A stretch of 47,274 bases of DNA, from positions 1 through 47,274 of the forward strand of contig URJL01000012.1 in the NCBI GenBank assembly GCA_900548115.1. Direction: 5' to 3'. Origin of the DNA: an uncultured Eubacteriales bacterium (GTDB lineage Bacteria; Bacillota; Clostridia; Oscillospirales; CAG-382). The notes below the pieces were generated by a model. The model was not told the DNA's origin. It was given only the letters and a program-made list of their open reading frames with translations, and did no database searches. A program made the position numbers and the translations under genes. This document shows, in pieces, positions 24,488 through 32,861 of this stretch (position 1 is the stretch's first letter; each line of letters begins with the position of its first letter).

Positions 24488-25177
24488 TCACGGACGGGGA
24501 AAGTCCTTCGGCATATGCGCGGTAAAGGCGGCGTAGACCTTTTCGTGAATTTTTTCGACGGAGTACGGTTTTCCGTTTTCGCCGCAGACAATGCGGTCCC
24601 AGCCGTATTTCTCACAGGCGTAAAGCGCCGCCGCATGACTTTTGTACAGGTGCCGCGCGTCCTGTTCGTGAATGTCTTTTTTTGCGCCCGTCTCCTCACA
24701 GCGCTTCTCGAGAAGCGAAAGCGAGATGTCGGTCGGCATTTCGAGATAGATCACGGCGTCGGGGGCGGGAATGCCCAAAAGGCGGTATTCAAAATCGAAA
24801 AGCCACGACAAAAACGCATCTTTCTCGGCAGGATCGTCGATCTTCGAGAGCTGATGAACGGCGTTCGAGGTGGTGTACCGATTCAAAAGGATAACGCCGT
24901 CGGGCTTTTCGTAAAAATCGCGCCACTGCGAACGAAACGAAGCAAAACGGTCGACGGCGAACAAGACCGACGCGGCGTAAGCGCTCGTATCGTTCGGATC
25001 TTTGCCGAGCTTTCCTTCAAGATACATCTTCAAAGGACCGCTCGAAGGGCTGTCGTAGTCGGGGAAGGAAACGGTCCTCACCGAAAAGCCGTCATCGCTC
25101 AGCCGCTTTTCCAAAAGAGCGGTTTGCGTGGCTTTTCCCGAAGCGTCAGTGCCGTCGAGTGCGATAAGATACGACAT
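24488..25177 (-). CDS. tmk: Thymidylate kinase
   Basis: A 229-residue P-loop kinase for dTMP to dTDP. The Walker A motif is GTDASGKAT (Lys15). FPDYDSPSSG and the NRYTTSNAVHQ segment occupy the DRX and substrate-binding positions, and DAVIYLEMPTDISLSLLEKR resembles the core beta-strand plus LID. Slightly longer than the commonest bacterial Tmk. GAAAGGATTATTGAA precedes the ATG. The start is only one base after the thyX stop (TGA at 25179-25181), so the dTMP-forming and dTMP-phosphorylating enzymes are translationally coupled. Confidence 0.92.
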   Translation of the reverse strand: MSYLIALDGTDASGKATQTALLEKRLSDDGFSVRTVSFPDYDSPSSGPLKMYLEGKLGKDPNDTSAYAASVLFAVDRFASFRSQWRDFYEKPDGVILLNRYTTSNAVHQLSKIDDPAEKDAFLSWLFDFEYRLLGIPAPDAVIYLEMPTDISLSLLEKRCEETGAKKDIHEQDARHLYKSHAAALYACEKYGWDRIVCGENGKPYSVEKIHEKVYAAFTAHMPKDFPRP

Positions 25178-25178
25178 T

Positions 25179-25946
25179 TCAATAATCCTTTCCTTCGCGG
25201 ATTGCGCGGCGAACCTCCGACGCCTTTCCGCAGGACATTCCGCCCTCGGAGCAGGCGCCGCGGACGCAGGCGGGTCCGGCGTTTTCGAACAAAACGGGTG
25301 AGACCGCTTTTACAAGACGCAGCATTTCAAGCGCCAGAGCGCGTATTTCCCACTGCGCGCGTGAGCAGCAGCGGAGCGAGAAAAAGTTGTAAAGCGAGCG
25401 TACGTTCATCGTCAGGACAAGCTTCGTGTCGCATGCGTTCGAGAGAACATAGCGCGAATCCTCGTTCGCCTTTTTCGAGGCGGCGGAAAGCGCCTTCTTT
25501 TCCCCCATTCCGGCAGCGCGGTTGTCCGCCGCGTGCTTTTCGGTGAGGATGCGATTCAGCTCGCGATAGGTCTCGCGGTCGTTTTCCATGGCGCGGACAA
25601 AAAGCGCGCGCGCCTCGGGGATCGCGTCGATCTCGGGCGGGATGATATATTCAAAGTTTTCCTTGCCGACATAGCGCTGGCTCTGCACGCTGTAGGAAGC
25701 GATGCGGTGGCGGGTCAGCTGCGCGAGAAGCGAGCGCGAAACGCCCTCGACCGCAAAGGTAAAGCTCACGTGCTCAACGGGACTTTCGTGTCCGAAGGAG
25801 GTGAGCATATGGATGAATTTTTCGGTTTTTTCGGGGGTCAGATCCTCCATGATCTCGTCGACGCCGACGGCGGAATAGCAAAGCTTTGCCGCGGAGGCGA
25901 TGACTGCGTCGGGGTTCGGCGTGTGTGCAATGAGCTTAACTTTCAT
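25179..25946 (-). CDS. thyX: Flavin-dependent thymidylate synthase
   Basis: A 255-residue ThyX that makes dTMP from dUMP using methylene-THF and reduced FAD, replacing ThyA. The ThyX signature RHRIASYSVQSQR (RHRX7S box) is at residues 79-91; HESPVEHVSFTF and NMRSLYNFFSLRCC-type dUMP/FAD contacts follow (NVRSLYNFFSLRCCSRAQWE). The tail has four cysteines (ACVRGACSEGGMSCGKA), a feature I do not consider universal. The start is 25946: AGGAGG lies 6 nt before it, and the upstream extension is the shadow of tagA. The start overlaps the tagA stop by 4 nt (ATGA). The cofactor links to the nearby folate gene fau. Confidence 0.96.
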   Translation of the reverse strand: MKVKLIAHTPNPDAVIASAAKLCYSAVGVDEIMEDLTPEKTEKFIHMLTSFGHESPVEHVSFTFAVEGVSRSLLAQLTRHRIASYSVQSQRYVGKENFEYIIPPEIDAIPEARALFVRAMENDRETYRELNRILTEKHAADNRAAGMGEKKALSAASKKANEDSRYVLSNACDTKLVLTMNVRSLYNFFSLRCCSRAQWEIRALALEMLRLVKAVSPVLFENAGPACVRGACSEGGMSCGKASEVRRAIREGKDY

Positions 25947-26734
25947 GGGCGGACCTCCTGTTGTTCTTTCTTGTCTTTTCCGGAAATTTTGTAAAACAGC
26001 GTTCCGAACAAAAAGCGGGGCAGATTCATCATGCGTCCGATGCGGGAGGGCTGTTTTATAAGCCGATAGAACCACTCGAGGTTCAGCTTGATGAAAAGAT
26101 CGGGCGCGCGTTTGACGGTTCCGGCGTAGACGTCGAGACTTCCGCCTAACCCGAGCGCAAGCGAACAGGAAAGCTTTTCGCGGTTTTCGTAGATCCACTT
26201 TTCCTGTTTGGGCGCGCCGAGACAGACAAACAGAATGTCGGCGCCCGAGCGGTTGATCTCCTCGACGATGGCGGGCGTTTCCTCGGGCTTGAAATAGCCG
26301 TCGCGCGTGCCGCAGACGACGAGAGAGGGAAACATTTTCTTCATTTCGGCGGCGGCAAGCTCACCCACCGAGGGCAGTCCGTCGCGCGCGGGCGCGGAGC
26401 CGAAGAGAAAAACTTTCTTGCCGTGGTCTGCCGCGTATTCGAGCAGTTTTTTCGAAAGATCGCATCCCGCAACCTTTTGGGTCAGAGGACGCCCCAAAAT
26501 TTTCGAAGCGTAAACGACACCGATCCCGTCGGGAATGATGAGCGACGCACTGTTGATCACATTGTACAAATTTTTGTCGTCGATACACAGCTGAACGATC
26601 TCGGAATTCGGGGTGAAAATACAGTCAAAGCCGTCGCGCTCGAGAAGCGAGACAGCCGACGCGAGGGCGCTCTCCATCGTCACATTGTCGAAATATACGC
26701 CGCGGACGTTGATCTTTCGGTTGTTTTCGGTCAT
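25943..26734 (-). CDS. tagA: WecG/TagA/CpsF family glycosyltransferase
   Basis: A 263-residue GT26 enzyme expected to add N-acetylmannosamine to undecaprenyl-PP-GlcNAc in wall teichoic acid linkage-unit synthesis. Thr41 (TPNSEIV) and Asp69 (IIPDGIGVVYASKIL) have the same spacing as the two active-site residues I recall for Thermoanaerobacter TagA. AGCDLSKKLLEYA, VFLFGSAP and LGAPKQEKWIYENR are conserved family segments. The basic, aromatic C-terminus (RAPDLFIKLNLEWFYRLIKQ, then PSRIGRM) is the usual membrane-contact appendage. GAAAGGACC precedes the ATG at 26734. It is first in tagA-thyX-tmk. No other wall teichoic acid genes are adjacent. Confidence 0.92.
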   Translation of the reverse strand: MTENNRKINVRGVYFDNVTMESALASAVSLLERDGFDCIFTPNSEIVQLCIDDKNLYNVINSASLIIPDGIGVVYASKILGRPLTQKVAGCDLSKKLLEYAADHGKKVFLFGSAPARDGLPSVGELAAAEMKKMFPSLVVCGTRDGYFKPEETPAIVEEINRSGADILFVCLGAPKQEKWIYENREKLSCSLALGLGGSLDVYAGTVKRAPDLFIKLNLEWFYRLIKQPSRIGRMMNLPRFLFGTLFYKISGKDKKEQQEVRP

Positions 26735-26828
26735 TTTTATGGTCCTTTCGGAAAAGGGAATGGGGTTTCGGTAATTTCGGCTGTGCGTTCGAAGACCGTA
26801 AAACCGTCCGATACGCACTTTGCTTTAT

Positions 26829-26857
26829 AGTATAACATAATAGGAAACGTTTGTAAA
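26829..26857 (-). promoter_or_regulatory. Sigma-A promoter for tagA-thyX-tmk
   Basis: Minus strand TTTACA (26852-26857), 17 bp, TATACT (26829-26834), about 95 bp before the tagA start. Confidence 0.7.
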
Positions 26858-27051
26858 TAGGTTTGCGCGATTTTCGGCGGCGCAAAAGGCAAAAAAACGA
26901 AAATACGTACGCCGCAAAGCCGAAAAGCGCAAAAATGAGGGCATATGCGGCGTTTTTGCACTCCGCCGCGCGGAATCGTCATTTTGCACAAATACAAAAA
27001 TCGAACACCGAAATTTTGACAAAAAATGATGAGAAAAAATGGCTTGAACTC

Positions 27052-27080
27052 TTGATTTTTTTGAAAAGTTGATATATAAT
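27052..27080 (+). promoter_or_regulatory. Sigma-A promoter for the large secreted protein
   Basis: TTGATT (27052-27057), 17 bp, TATAAT (27075-27080). The predicted leader is about 73 nt, and AAGGAGAAAATTCC precedes the ATG. Confidence 0.75.
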
Positions 27081-27160
27081 ACACACGTACACCCCTAAAA
27101 CCGTCTTTCGGCGTACCTCCGAGGGCTGTCGCGGGAAAACAAGAAAAAGGAGAAAATTCC

Positions 27161-30100
27161 ATGAAAACAAGACGAATTGTGTCGGCTCTGCTCACGATCG
27201 CCGTCATCCTGTCGACGTTTGTGTTCGGCGTTTCATCGGTTTCCGCCGAGGAACTGCCTTCCTACTATGTCGATCAGACCAACGGCGCGGACAGCAATCC
27301 CGGTACCAAAGAAGCTCCGCTGAAGACTATTTCCGCTGCGGGCGACAAAATGTATGCGACCGGCGGTACGGTATATGTTTTGGGCGAGTATTTTATCGGC
27401 GACGGCACGAGCGAATCCTCGTTCCCCAAAACCCTGGGACGCCTCGTGATCGAGGGCGGCGATGATACCGCCAAGATCAACACCAAGCAAAGCTGCGGTT
27501 TTTACCTTTCCGGCGAGACCGAGTTCCGCAACATTAACCTTTCGGTCGGTCTTAACGGTCACGGCAACACCCGCGGCAATACGGTCATTCTCGGCGAGGG
27601 TGTTACAACCGGCGCCATGATACACGTAGGTCCTATGGGCGGCACCACCGCAAGCGAGCACGTTATCATCGACGGCGGTAATTACACCAGCGGTTCGATG
27701 ACCATCGGCGGTTCGTACAACAGCAACTCTTCCTTCGGTGTTACGGGCGACGTTTTTGTCGACGTTCTCAGCGGAAGTCTTGCGAAACTCAATATTGCAC
27801 AGGACGGCTGGAATGACAGTCACGGTCCCGTTACCATCGGCGGCAGCGTCAAGGTCAAGGTCGGCTCCAAGGGTACGATCAATGCTATGTCCAACAGCGG
27901 TCGTTATGCAAAGGTCAAGGGCTATCTCCACGTTATCGTCGAAGACGGCGGTAAAATGTGCGCGTATGCTATCGACAACTTTGCCCACAAGGACGTTTAC
28001 CGCGTGAACGTAGATCCTGCGCACGGTACGGTCAACAACGTTGCCGGAACCGGTCTTTTTGAGTTTGCCCCCGAGGAGGGCTATCTTGCCAAGATCGAAA
28101 TGCCGAACGGTACGGTTCGCTATGTAGGCAATGTAAAGCTCCAGCTTCCTCTCGGCACTTCGAGAGTTACCTTTACCAATGAAAAGAAGCTTGCCGCGCA
28201 GAAGGTCGATGTCACCATCGTTCCCGCGACGCCCGGCAGCACGGAATTCCCCGTTTTGGTTGATTCCGACACCTATCAGGCGACCGTTATCGCAAAGACC
28301 CCCGATCATTCGACCGTCGGTTATTCGGTTGCTTACACCTACACGGTTGAACTGAAGCCCACAGGCGACTACGTGTTCCCCGCAGGATTCGAGTTCACCA
28401 TCAACGGCTCGAGCGATTATAAGCTCTACGGCTACGAAGAAACCACGGACGGCGCAACGTTCGTTTATCGTCTCGGCGAGACCGAGCGTGACAACACCCG
28501 TCTCATGATCGCGTATGACGGCGGTATCGGCGTTATCGGCGAAGCTCCTTTGAAGGAATTCGTAGATGCCGGAACCGAAATTACCGTCGGCGAGCAGTAC
28601 TTCAAGCAGGGCGGCTATGCGTTCAAGGGTTATCGTGTAAATGATACCGACAAGATCGTTCAGCCCGGCGAAAAGTTTGTCGTAAACGAAGATGTTACGT
28701 TCCATGTTGTTTGGGAAAAGCTTCCTTACGTCATGGTAGTATTTAATGACGGCGGAGCAACGGGCGGAAACGCTCCCGCTTCTCTCGGCGCTTACGAGGG
28801 TGAATATGTAACGCTTCCCGAAAACACCTTCGCTATGATCGGCCATGACTTTTCCGCATGGGAAGATGATAACGGAACGAAGTATCAGCCCGGCGAGCTC
28901 TTCCGCATTCCTGCCGAAAATGTCACCATGACGGCGGTTTGGAAGGAAAAGACGGATGCCGGAAAGATTATCTATGTCGACGTTATAAACGGCGCTCCCA
29001 CCAACGACGGTCTTACCGCGGAAACTGCGGTCAACTCGATCGCGAAGGCTTATGCGCTTGCGGGCGACGGTGATCTTACCATCGTAGCGGTCGGTGCACT
29101 GAACCTTCAGGGCGACCTTCCCGTTAAGGCGGGACATCTCACCATCACGGCAAGCGATAGCAACGCAAGCATCACGCTTCCGAAGGATCTTACTCTCCGG
29201 AGCGATGTCACCATCGAAAATATCAAGATCAACGCAACGAGAGGCGCTTACATCGTAACCGGCGGTAACACGGTCGTTCTCGGTCCGAACCTCGAAAACA
29301 TCGGCGATGAATATGACGTTTACGACGGCGGAAACGGCTACTCGGTCGAAAAAATCGATACCACCATCAACCCCGGCGTTTCCATCCGCAACTATTATTT
29401 CGCGGGTGCAAACCACGATAACACCAAGACCATCCCCGGCAACGGCTTGCTTACCGTAAACGGCGGTTCGATCGGCACGCTTGACCTCGCTCCTATGGGC
29501 AGCGGAAGCATTGCGTTCGACGGCTATGTCGCCTTCTATATCAACGGTGGCGAAATCGGTACGATCACCGCTTCGAACGCGCTCAACGGTGCGGACGCCG
29601 AATTCCTCATCTACGGTAACGGCACGGTTCCCGCGTCCTTCTCCGAAAGCCTCATGAACAAGATGATCGCTTCGGCAGACAGCGCTTATATCCTCGACTC
29701 CGGTGTCGGCGGTAAGACTACCGTTAACGAAGCGCTTGTTGCACAGGGTATTGTTGTTCCCGTTTCGAATGTAGGCGGACTCAAGTATTTCCGCAACCCG
29801 TCGAGCGGTATGTACAGCACGATCCGTACGACTACTCAGCGTCTTATCAATCTTCAGAGCAATCCTACCGATGCTTCTCAGAAATATGTGATCAACAGCA
29901 TCCGCTTCGGAAGACAGAACACGACGGCAATTGCCATTACTGTCGAAAAGCCTACCGGCGGTGCTGAAGCATTCAGCATCAAGCCCGAAACCACAAGCAA
30001 GACTGCAAAGGTTCAGATGGAAGGTTGGGAACCGGAGCTTAAGGGCGGCAAGTTTGCTTACGAAACGATTTATACCGCAAAGGTTCGTATCACGCCGAAC

Positions 30101-31081
30101 AGCGGAGTATTGTTCCTCGAAGGCAAGCTCCCGAATGTAACCATTAACGGTCAGAAAGCAACCGTAACGACCAACAGAGACGGCTCTCTCTCGGCAAGCG
30201 TTGCCTTTACCGAGCAGACCGGTTATGCACCGAAGCTCAAAGTAACCTTTGAAGCCGGTACCGATCAGGTTACCACGGGTGTGCCCGAAGCACGCGAGTG
30301 GGAGCACATGACCGGCAACAAGCTTCCCGACGGTATTGCTATGGATTATCTCGGCTACCGCTTTGTCGGTTGGCAGTGCAGCGCCGACGGCAAGGTTTAC
30401 AGTGCAGGTGAAACCTACTACATGACCTCGAATTTCGATGTTGTGTTCACGGCTGTATGGCAGATGCGCGGTTCGTGGGATCTCCCCAACGTCATCATTC
30501 TTTACGATATGACGATGTATGCAAACGACACGGGACGTAATCCGAAGTTCGAAAGCTCGGATTCTCCGATCCTCCTCGAAAATGCATTCAATACGCTTGA
30601 AAAGCCGATCGGCGGTTCGAACTCGGTTAAGACGACCGAATTTGACCACGAAAAGGTTTGGGTTTTGGCATCCGACGGAAGCGAAAACCAGATGATGTTC
30701 AACAACTTCACCATGGATAAGTATAAGATCGATGTTAAGACCTATCCGCACATCACGATGGTTTACTACTATGATTCCAAGAGCGGCGCGGCTATCGGCG
30801 ATAACGGCTATCTGACCTATGGTAATGTAATGCAGGCAGACGGCAAGGTGTCCTCTTGGTACGGTAAAGGCGTTTCCGCTAAGGATAAGGTCGAAGCCGG
30901 CAAGTGGGCGACCATGACCTTCGATTTGACCGAAGCAATCGCTTCTGCCAATACGCCCGACGGAGCTGTATATCGTCAGTTCCACATGTTCCCGATCGGA
31001 ACAAAGAAGCTGTCCGAGCTTAAGGGCGATACTTTGTACCTCAAGGCTATGTACTTCTCGAAGCAGCCGACGGTCAAGTAA
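27161..31081 (+). CDS. Large secreted beta-helix protein with three InlB-type B repeats
   Basis: 1306 residues. A Sec signal peptide (basic MKTRR, hydrophobic core, cleavage after VSA at about 29) starts it. Module 1 begins YYVDQTNGADSNPGTKEAPL (about 35), a DUF1565-like beta-helix opener, followed by Gly-rich beta-helix rungs. Two InlB B-repeat (Flg_new) domains follow at about 447-519 and 525-597, each ending in VW. Module 2 restarts at about 603 with IIYVDVINGAPTNDGLTAET and further beta-helix. A third B-repeat-like domain is at about 1024-1101, ending TAVWQ. The last 200 residues look like a beta-sandwich, possibly carbohydrate-binding. No SLH, LPXTG or C-terminal hydrophobic anchor is visible, so how it stays on the cell is unknown. 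Strong expression-type codons (AAG, CTC, GGT). Confidence 0.85.
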   Translation: MKTRRIVSALLTIAVILSTFVFGVSSVSAEELPSYYVDQTNGADSNPGTKEAPLKTISAAGDKMYATGGTVYVLGEYFIGDGTSESSFPKTLGRLVIEGGDDTAKINTKQSCGFYLSGETEFRNINLSVGLNGHGNTRGNTVILGEGVTTGAMIHVGPMGGTTASEHVIIDGGNYTSGSMTIGGSYNSNSSFGVTGDVFVDVLSGSLAKLNIAQDGWNDSHGPVTIGGSVKVKVGSKGTINAMSNSGRYAKVKGYLHVIVEDGGKMCAYAIDNFAHKDVYRVNVDPAHGTVNNVAGTGLFEFAPEEGYLAKIEMPNGTVRYVGNVKLQLPLGTSRVTFTNEKKLAAQKVDVTIVPATPGSTEFPVLVDSDTYQATVIAKTPDHSTVGYSVAYTYTVELKPTGDYVFPAGFEFTINGSSDYKLYGYEETTDGATFVYRLGETERDNTRLMIAYDGGIGVIGEAPLKEFVDAGTEITVGEQYFKQGGYAFKGYRVNDTDKIVQPGEKFVVNEDVTFHVVWEKLPYVMVVFNDGGATGGNAPASLGAYEGEYVTLPENTFAMIGHDFSAWEDDNGTKYQPGELFRIPAENVTMTAVWKEKTDAGKIIYVDVINGAPTNDGLTAETAVNSIAKAYALAGDGDLTIVAVGALNLQGDLPVKAGHLTITASDSNASITLPKDLTLRSDVTIENIKINATRGAYIVTGGNTVVLGPNLENIGDEYDVYDGGNGYSVEKIDTTINPGVSIRNYYFAGANHDNTKTIPGNGLLTVNGGSIGTLDLAPMGSGSIAFDGYVAFYINGGEIGTITASNALNGADAEFLIYGNGTVPASFSESLMNKMIASADSAYILDSGVGGKTTVNEALVAQGIVVPVSNVGGLKYFRNPSSGMYSTIRTTTQRLINLQSNPTDASQKYVINSIRFGRQNTTAIAITVEKPTGGAEAFSIKPETTSKTAKVQMEGWEPELKGGKFAYETIYTAKVRITPNSGVLFLEGKLPNVTINGQKATVTTNRDGSLSASVAFTEQTGYAPKLKVTFEAGTDQVTTGVPEAREWEHMTGNKLPDGIAMDYLGYRFVGWQCSADGKVYSAGETYYMTSNFDVVFTAVWQMRGSWDLPNVIILYDMTMYANDTGRNPKFESSDSPILLENAFNTLEKPIGGSNSVKTTEFDHEKVWVLASDGSENQMMFNNFTMDKYKIDVKTYPHITMVYYYDSKSGAAIGDNGYLTYGNVMQADGKVSSWYGKGVSAKDKVEAGKWATMTFDLTEAIASANTPDGAVYRQFHMFPIGTKKLSELKGDTLYLKAMYFSKQPTVK

Positions 31082-31102
31082 TTTTATAAGCGCATGTGTT
31101 GC

Positions 31103-31141
31103 AAGAGCGGGGAACAAAGTTCCCCGCTCTTATTTTCTTCT
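31103..31141 (+). terminator. Strong terminator after the large secreted protein
   Basis: A 13-bp perfect stem (31103-31115 with 31119-31131), AAA loop, then ATTTTCTTCT. Confidence 0.9.
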
Positions 31142-31198
31142 ATACTCAAGAAGAAAACAAGTGCTGACTTTTTTATATACTCAAGATGAAAGCAATTG
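31141..31198. repeat. Two 23-nt direct repeats, 35-nt offset
   Basis: Copies at 31141-31163 and 31176-31198 match at 20 of 23 positions and both begin TATACTCAAGA. They lie between the terminator and the leader of the MATE gene. No coding explanation was seen. Confidence 0.75.
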
Positions 31199-31272
31199 TG
31201 GCGAAAAGGTTGCACAAAGTGGGTATTTTGGAAAAATGCAACAAAGCTCTGTACTTTTGCGATCTTTTGTGA

Positions 31273-31327
31273 TAGAATAATCTCACCGGGCAAGGACGCC
31301 CGCTTTTCTGCTCGAAAGCGGAAAAAG
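31273..31327 (+). promoter_or_regulatory. -10 element and two-hairpin leader before the MATE gene
   Basis: TAGAAT (31273-31278) is a plausible -10 without a good -35. Two adjacent hairpins follow: CGGGC-aaggac-GCCCG (31287-31302), then an approximately 10-bp stem 31303-31312 with 31317-31327 closed by a CGAA tetraloop. No known riboswitch consensus was recognised. Confidence 0.45.
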
Positions 31328-31374
31328 TAAGCGTCTTTGTCGCTATTTTTTCGCTTTGAAAAGGGTATTGTTTT

Positions 31375-32733
31375 ATGCGTCTTTCTTCCTCGAATTCTCT
31401 CACTGAAGGCAGTCTTCCGCGCGGGATTCTACTTTTCAGTCTTCCCTTGATCCTTTCCAACATCCTGCAAGTGCTGTTTAATATGTCGGACATCGCCGTT
31501 GTGGGACAATTTGCAGGCTCGCATGCGCTCGGTTCGGTCGGATCGACCACTATTATCGTTGCGTTGTTCACGAATATCCTCATCGGAGTCGGAGCCGGTG
31601 TAAATGTCGTTGTCGCGCGCTATATCGGAGCGAAGGAAGACAAAAACGTAAGCGACACGGTACATTCCTCGGCGCTGATCTGTCTTCTCTGCGGTCTTGC
31701 CTTAATGATGATCGGCCTTTTGATCAATCGTCCTCTGCTCGAGCTCATGGGAACAAAAGAAGAGCTGATCGACGGTGCAGAATTGTATCTTCGCATCTAC
31801 TTCTGCGGTATGCCGGCGCTTGCGGTCTACAATTTCGGCAGCGGCGTTCTCAGCGCTTCGGGCAACACGGGAAAACCGCTTGTGTACATGCTGATCGCGG
31901 GCATTTTGAACGTTATATTGAATCTGTTTTTCGTTATCGGCTTTTCGCTCGACGTTGCGGGCGTCGCCATTGCCAGTATCCTTTCACAGTACGTTTCGGC
32001 AGCTCTTGTTCTGTCGGCGCTCCTGCGTTCAAATGAGGTCTACGCTTTTCGTTTTGCAATGCTTCGCTTTACGAAGGATAAAGCAAAACAGGTCGCACTG
32101 CTCGGTATTTCGACGGGACTTCAGAACGCGATCTTTCAGGCGGCAAATTTGTTTGTTCAGGCGGGCGTCAATACCTTCGATGCAACAACGGTGGAGGGAA
32201 ATTCCGCCGCGACCAACGCCGACGCGCTTGTATACGACGTTATGGCGGCATTTTACGTCGCCTGCTCCAGCTTCATGAGTCAAAATTTCGGCGCACACAA
32301 GAAAAAGCGCGTCCGCGACAGCTTTTTCATCAGCATTTCCTATGCTCTTGTGATCGGACTTGTCATGGGCGTCGGCATTTATCTTGCAGGCGAGCGTTTT
32401 TTACATATCTTTACCAAAGACGATGCTGTTGCAAAAGCGGGCATGGCACGGCTTTCGGTCATGGCGCTCTCATACGGGTTCTCGGCGTTGATGGACGGTG
32501 CTATTGCCGCCTCGCGCGGACTCGGCAGAAGCGGCGTTCCGACGGTTATCGTTATTATGGGCTCATGCGTTTTCCGAATCTTTTGGGTCTATACCGTTTT
32601 TGCTCATTTCGGAACGATCCAATCGCTGTATCTTGTCTATATCAGCTCATGGACCATCACGGCGATCGCGGAGCTTTTGTACTTCCGCTATGTTTACAAA
32701 AAAATTGTTTCCCCCTTGCCCGACTTGGCGTGA
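31375..32733 (+). CDS. MATE-family multidrug/cation efflux transporter
   Basis: A 452-residue, 12-helix MATE (NorM/DinF-like) exporter, probably driven by Na+ or H+. The start (LPRGILLFSLPLILSNILQV, then LFNMSDIAVVGQFAG) and the second half repeat (GISTGLQNAIFQAANLFVQA) reflect the two six-helix bundles; FRIFWVYTVFAHFGTIQSLY is the conserved C-terminal stretch. AAAAGGG lies about 10 nt before the ATG. A structured leader precedes it and a terminator follows, so it is monocistronic between two secreted-protein genes. It is an intact counterpart of the MATE remnant at 15.1-15.4 kb, though the two N-termini are clearly different paralogues. Confidence 0.95.
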   Translation: MRLSSSNSLTEGSLPRGILLFSLPLILSNILQVLFNMSDIAVVGQFAGSHALGSVGSTTIIVALFTNILIGVGAGVNVVVARYIGAKEDKNVSDTVHSSALICLLCGLALMMIGLLINRPLLELMGTKEELIDGAELYLRIYFCGMPALAVYNFGSGVLSASGNTGKPLVYMLIAGILNVILNLFFVIGFSLDVAGVAIASILSQYVSAALVLSALLRSNEVYAFRFAMLRFTKDKAKQVALLGISTGLQNAIFQAANLFVQAGVNTFDATTVEGNSAATNADALVYDVMAAFYVACSSFMSQNFGAHKKKRVRDSFFISISYALVIGLVMGVGIYLAGERFLHIFTKDDAVAKAGMARLSVMALSYGFSALMDGAIAASRGLGRSGVPTVIVIMGSCVFRIFWVYTVFAHFGTIQSLYLVYISSWTITAIAELLYFRYVYKKIVSPLPDLA

Positions 32734-32746
32734 GCCTCTTTTTTTG

Positions 32747-32795
32747 CCCGCTGTCCGGAATATGCCTTCGCTTATTCTTGACAGCGGGTTTTTTT
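32747..32795 (+). terminator. Terminator after the MATE gene
   Basis: CCCGCTGTC (32747-32755) pairs with GACAGCGGG (32780-32788) across a 24-nt loop and is followed by seven T. The right arm also supplies part of the next gene's -35 box. Confidence 0.88.
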
Positions 32796-32806
32796 CATGC
32801 TATCAT
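32778..32806 (+). promoter_or_regulatory. Consensus promoter nested in the MATE terminator
   Basis: TTGACA (32778-32783, exact consensus), 17 bp, TATCAT (32801-32806). The -35 lies in the terminator's right arm and the T-tract forms part of the spacer. GAAAGGAG precedes the downstream ATG at 32862. Confidence 0.7.
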
Positions 32807-32861
32807 ATGTAATATAAAGTTGTAAACGGCTCCACCGAAGGAAAATGCGAAAGGAGAAACC

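Larger units (their letters stand above)
26735..27160. other. 426-bp divergent intergenic region
   Basis: The region holds the minus-strand tagA promoter at its left side, the plus-strand promoter of the large secreted protein near its right end, and about 190 bp between them (26860-27050) rich in GCGCAAAA, GCCG and AAAATG motifs with no coding frame I trust. Several overlapping imperfect inverted pieces (GCCGAAAA, GCAAAA) occur, but no single hairpin stands out. Confidence 0.6.

Noticed and set aside
27233..31117. 1294-codon minus-strand frame opposite the secreted protein
   Set aside because: The sense frame has a signal peptide, recognisable modules, promoter, ribosome site and terminator; the antisense frame has none.
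31141..31198. Mobile-element ends or attachment sites
   Set aside because: The repeats are imperfect, only 35 bp apart, with no integrase or transposase nearby.
31287..31327. Guanidine-II (mini-ykkC) riboswitch before the MATE gene
   Set aside because: The loops are AAGGAC and CGAA, not the paired ACGR loops that define the class.
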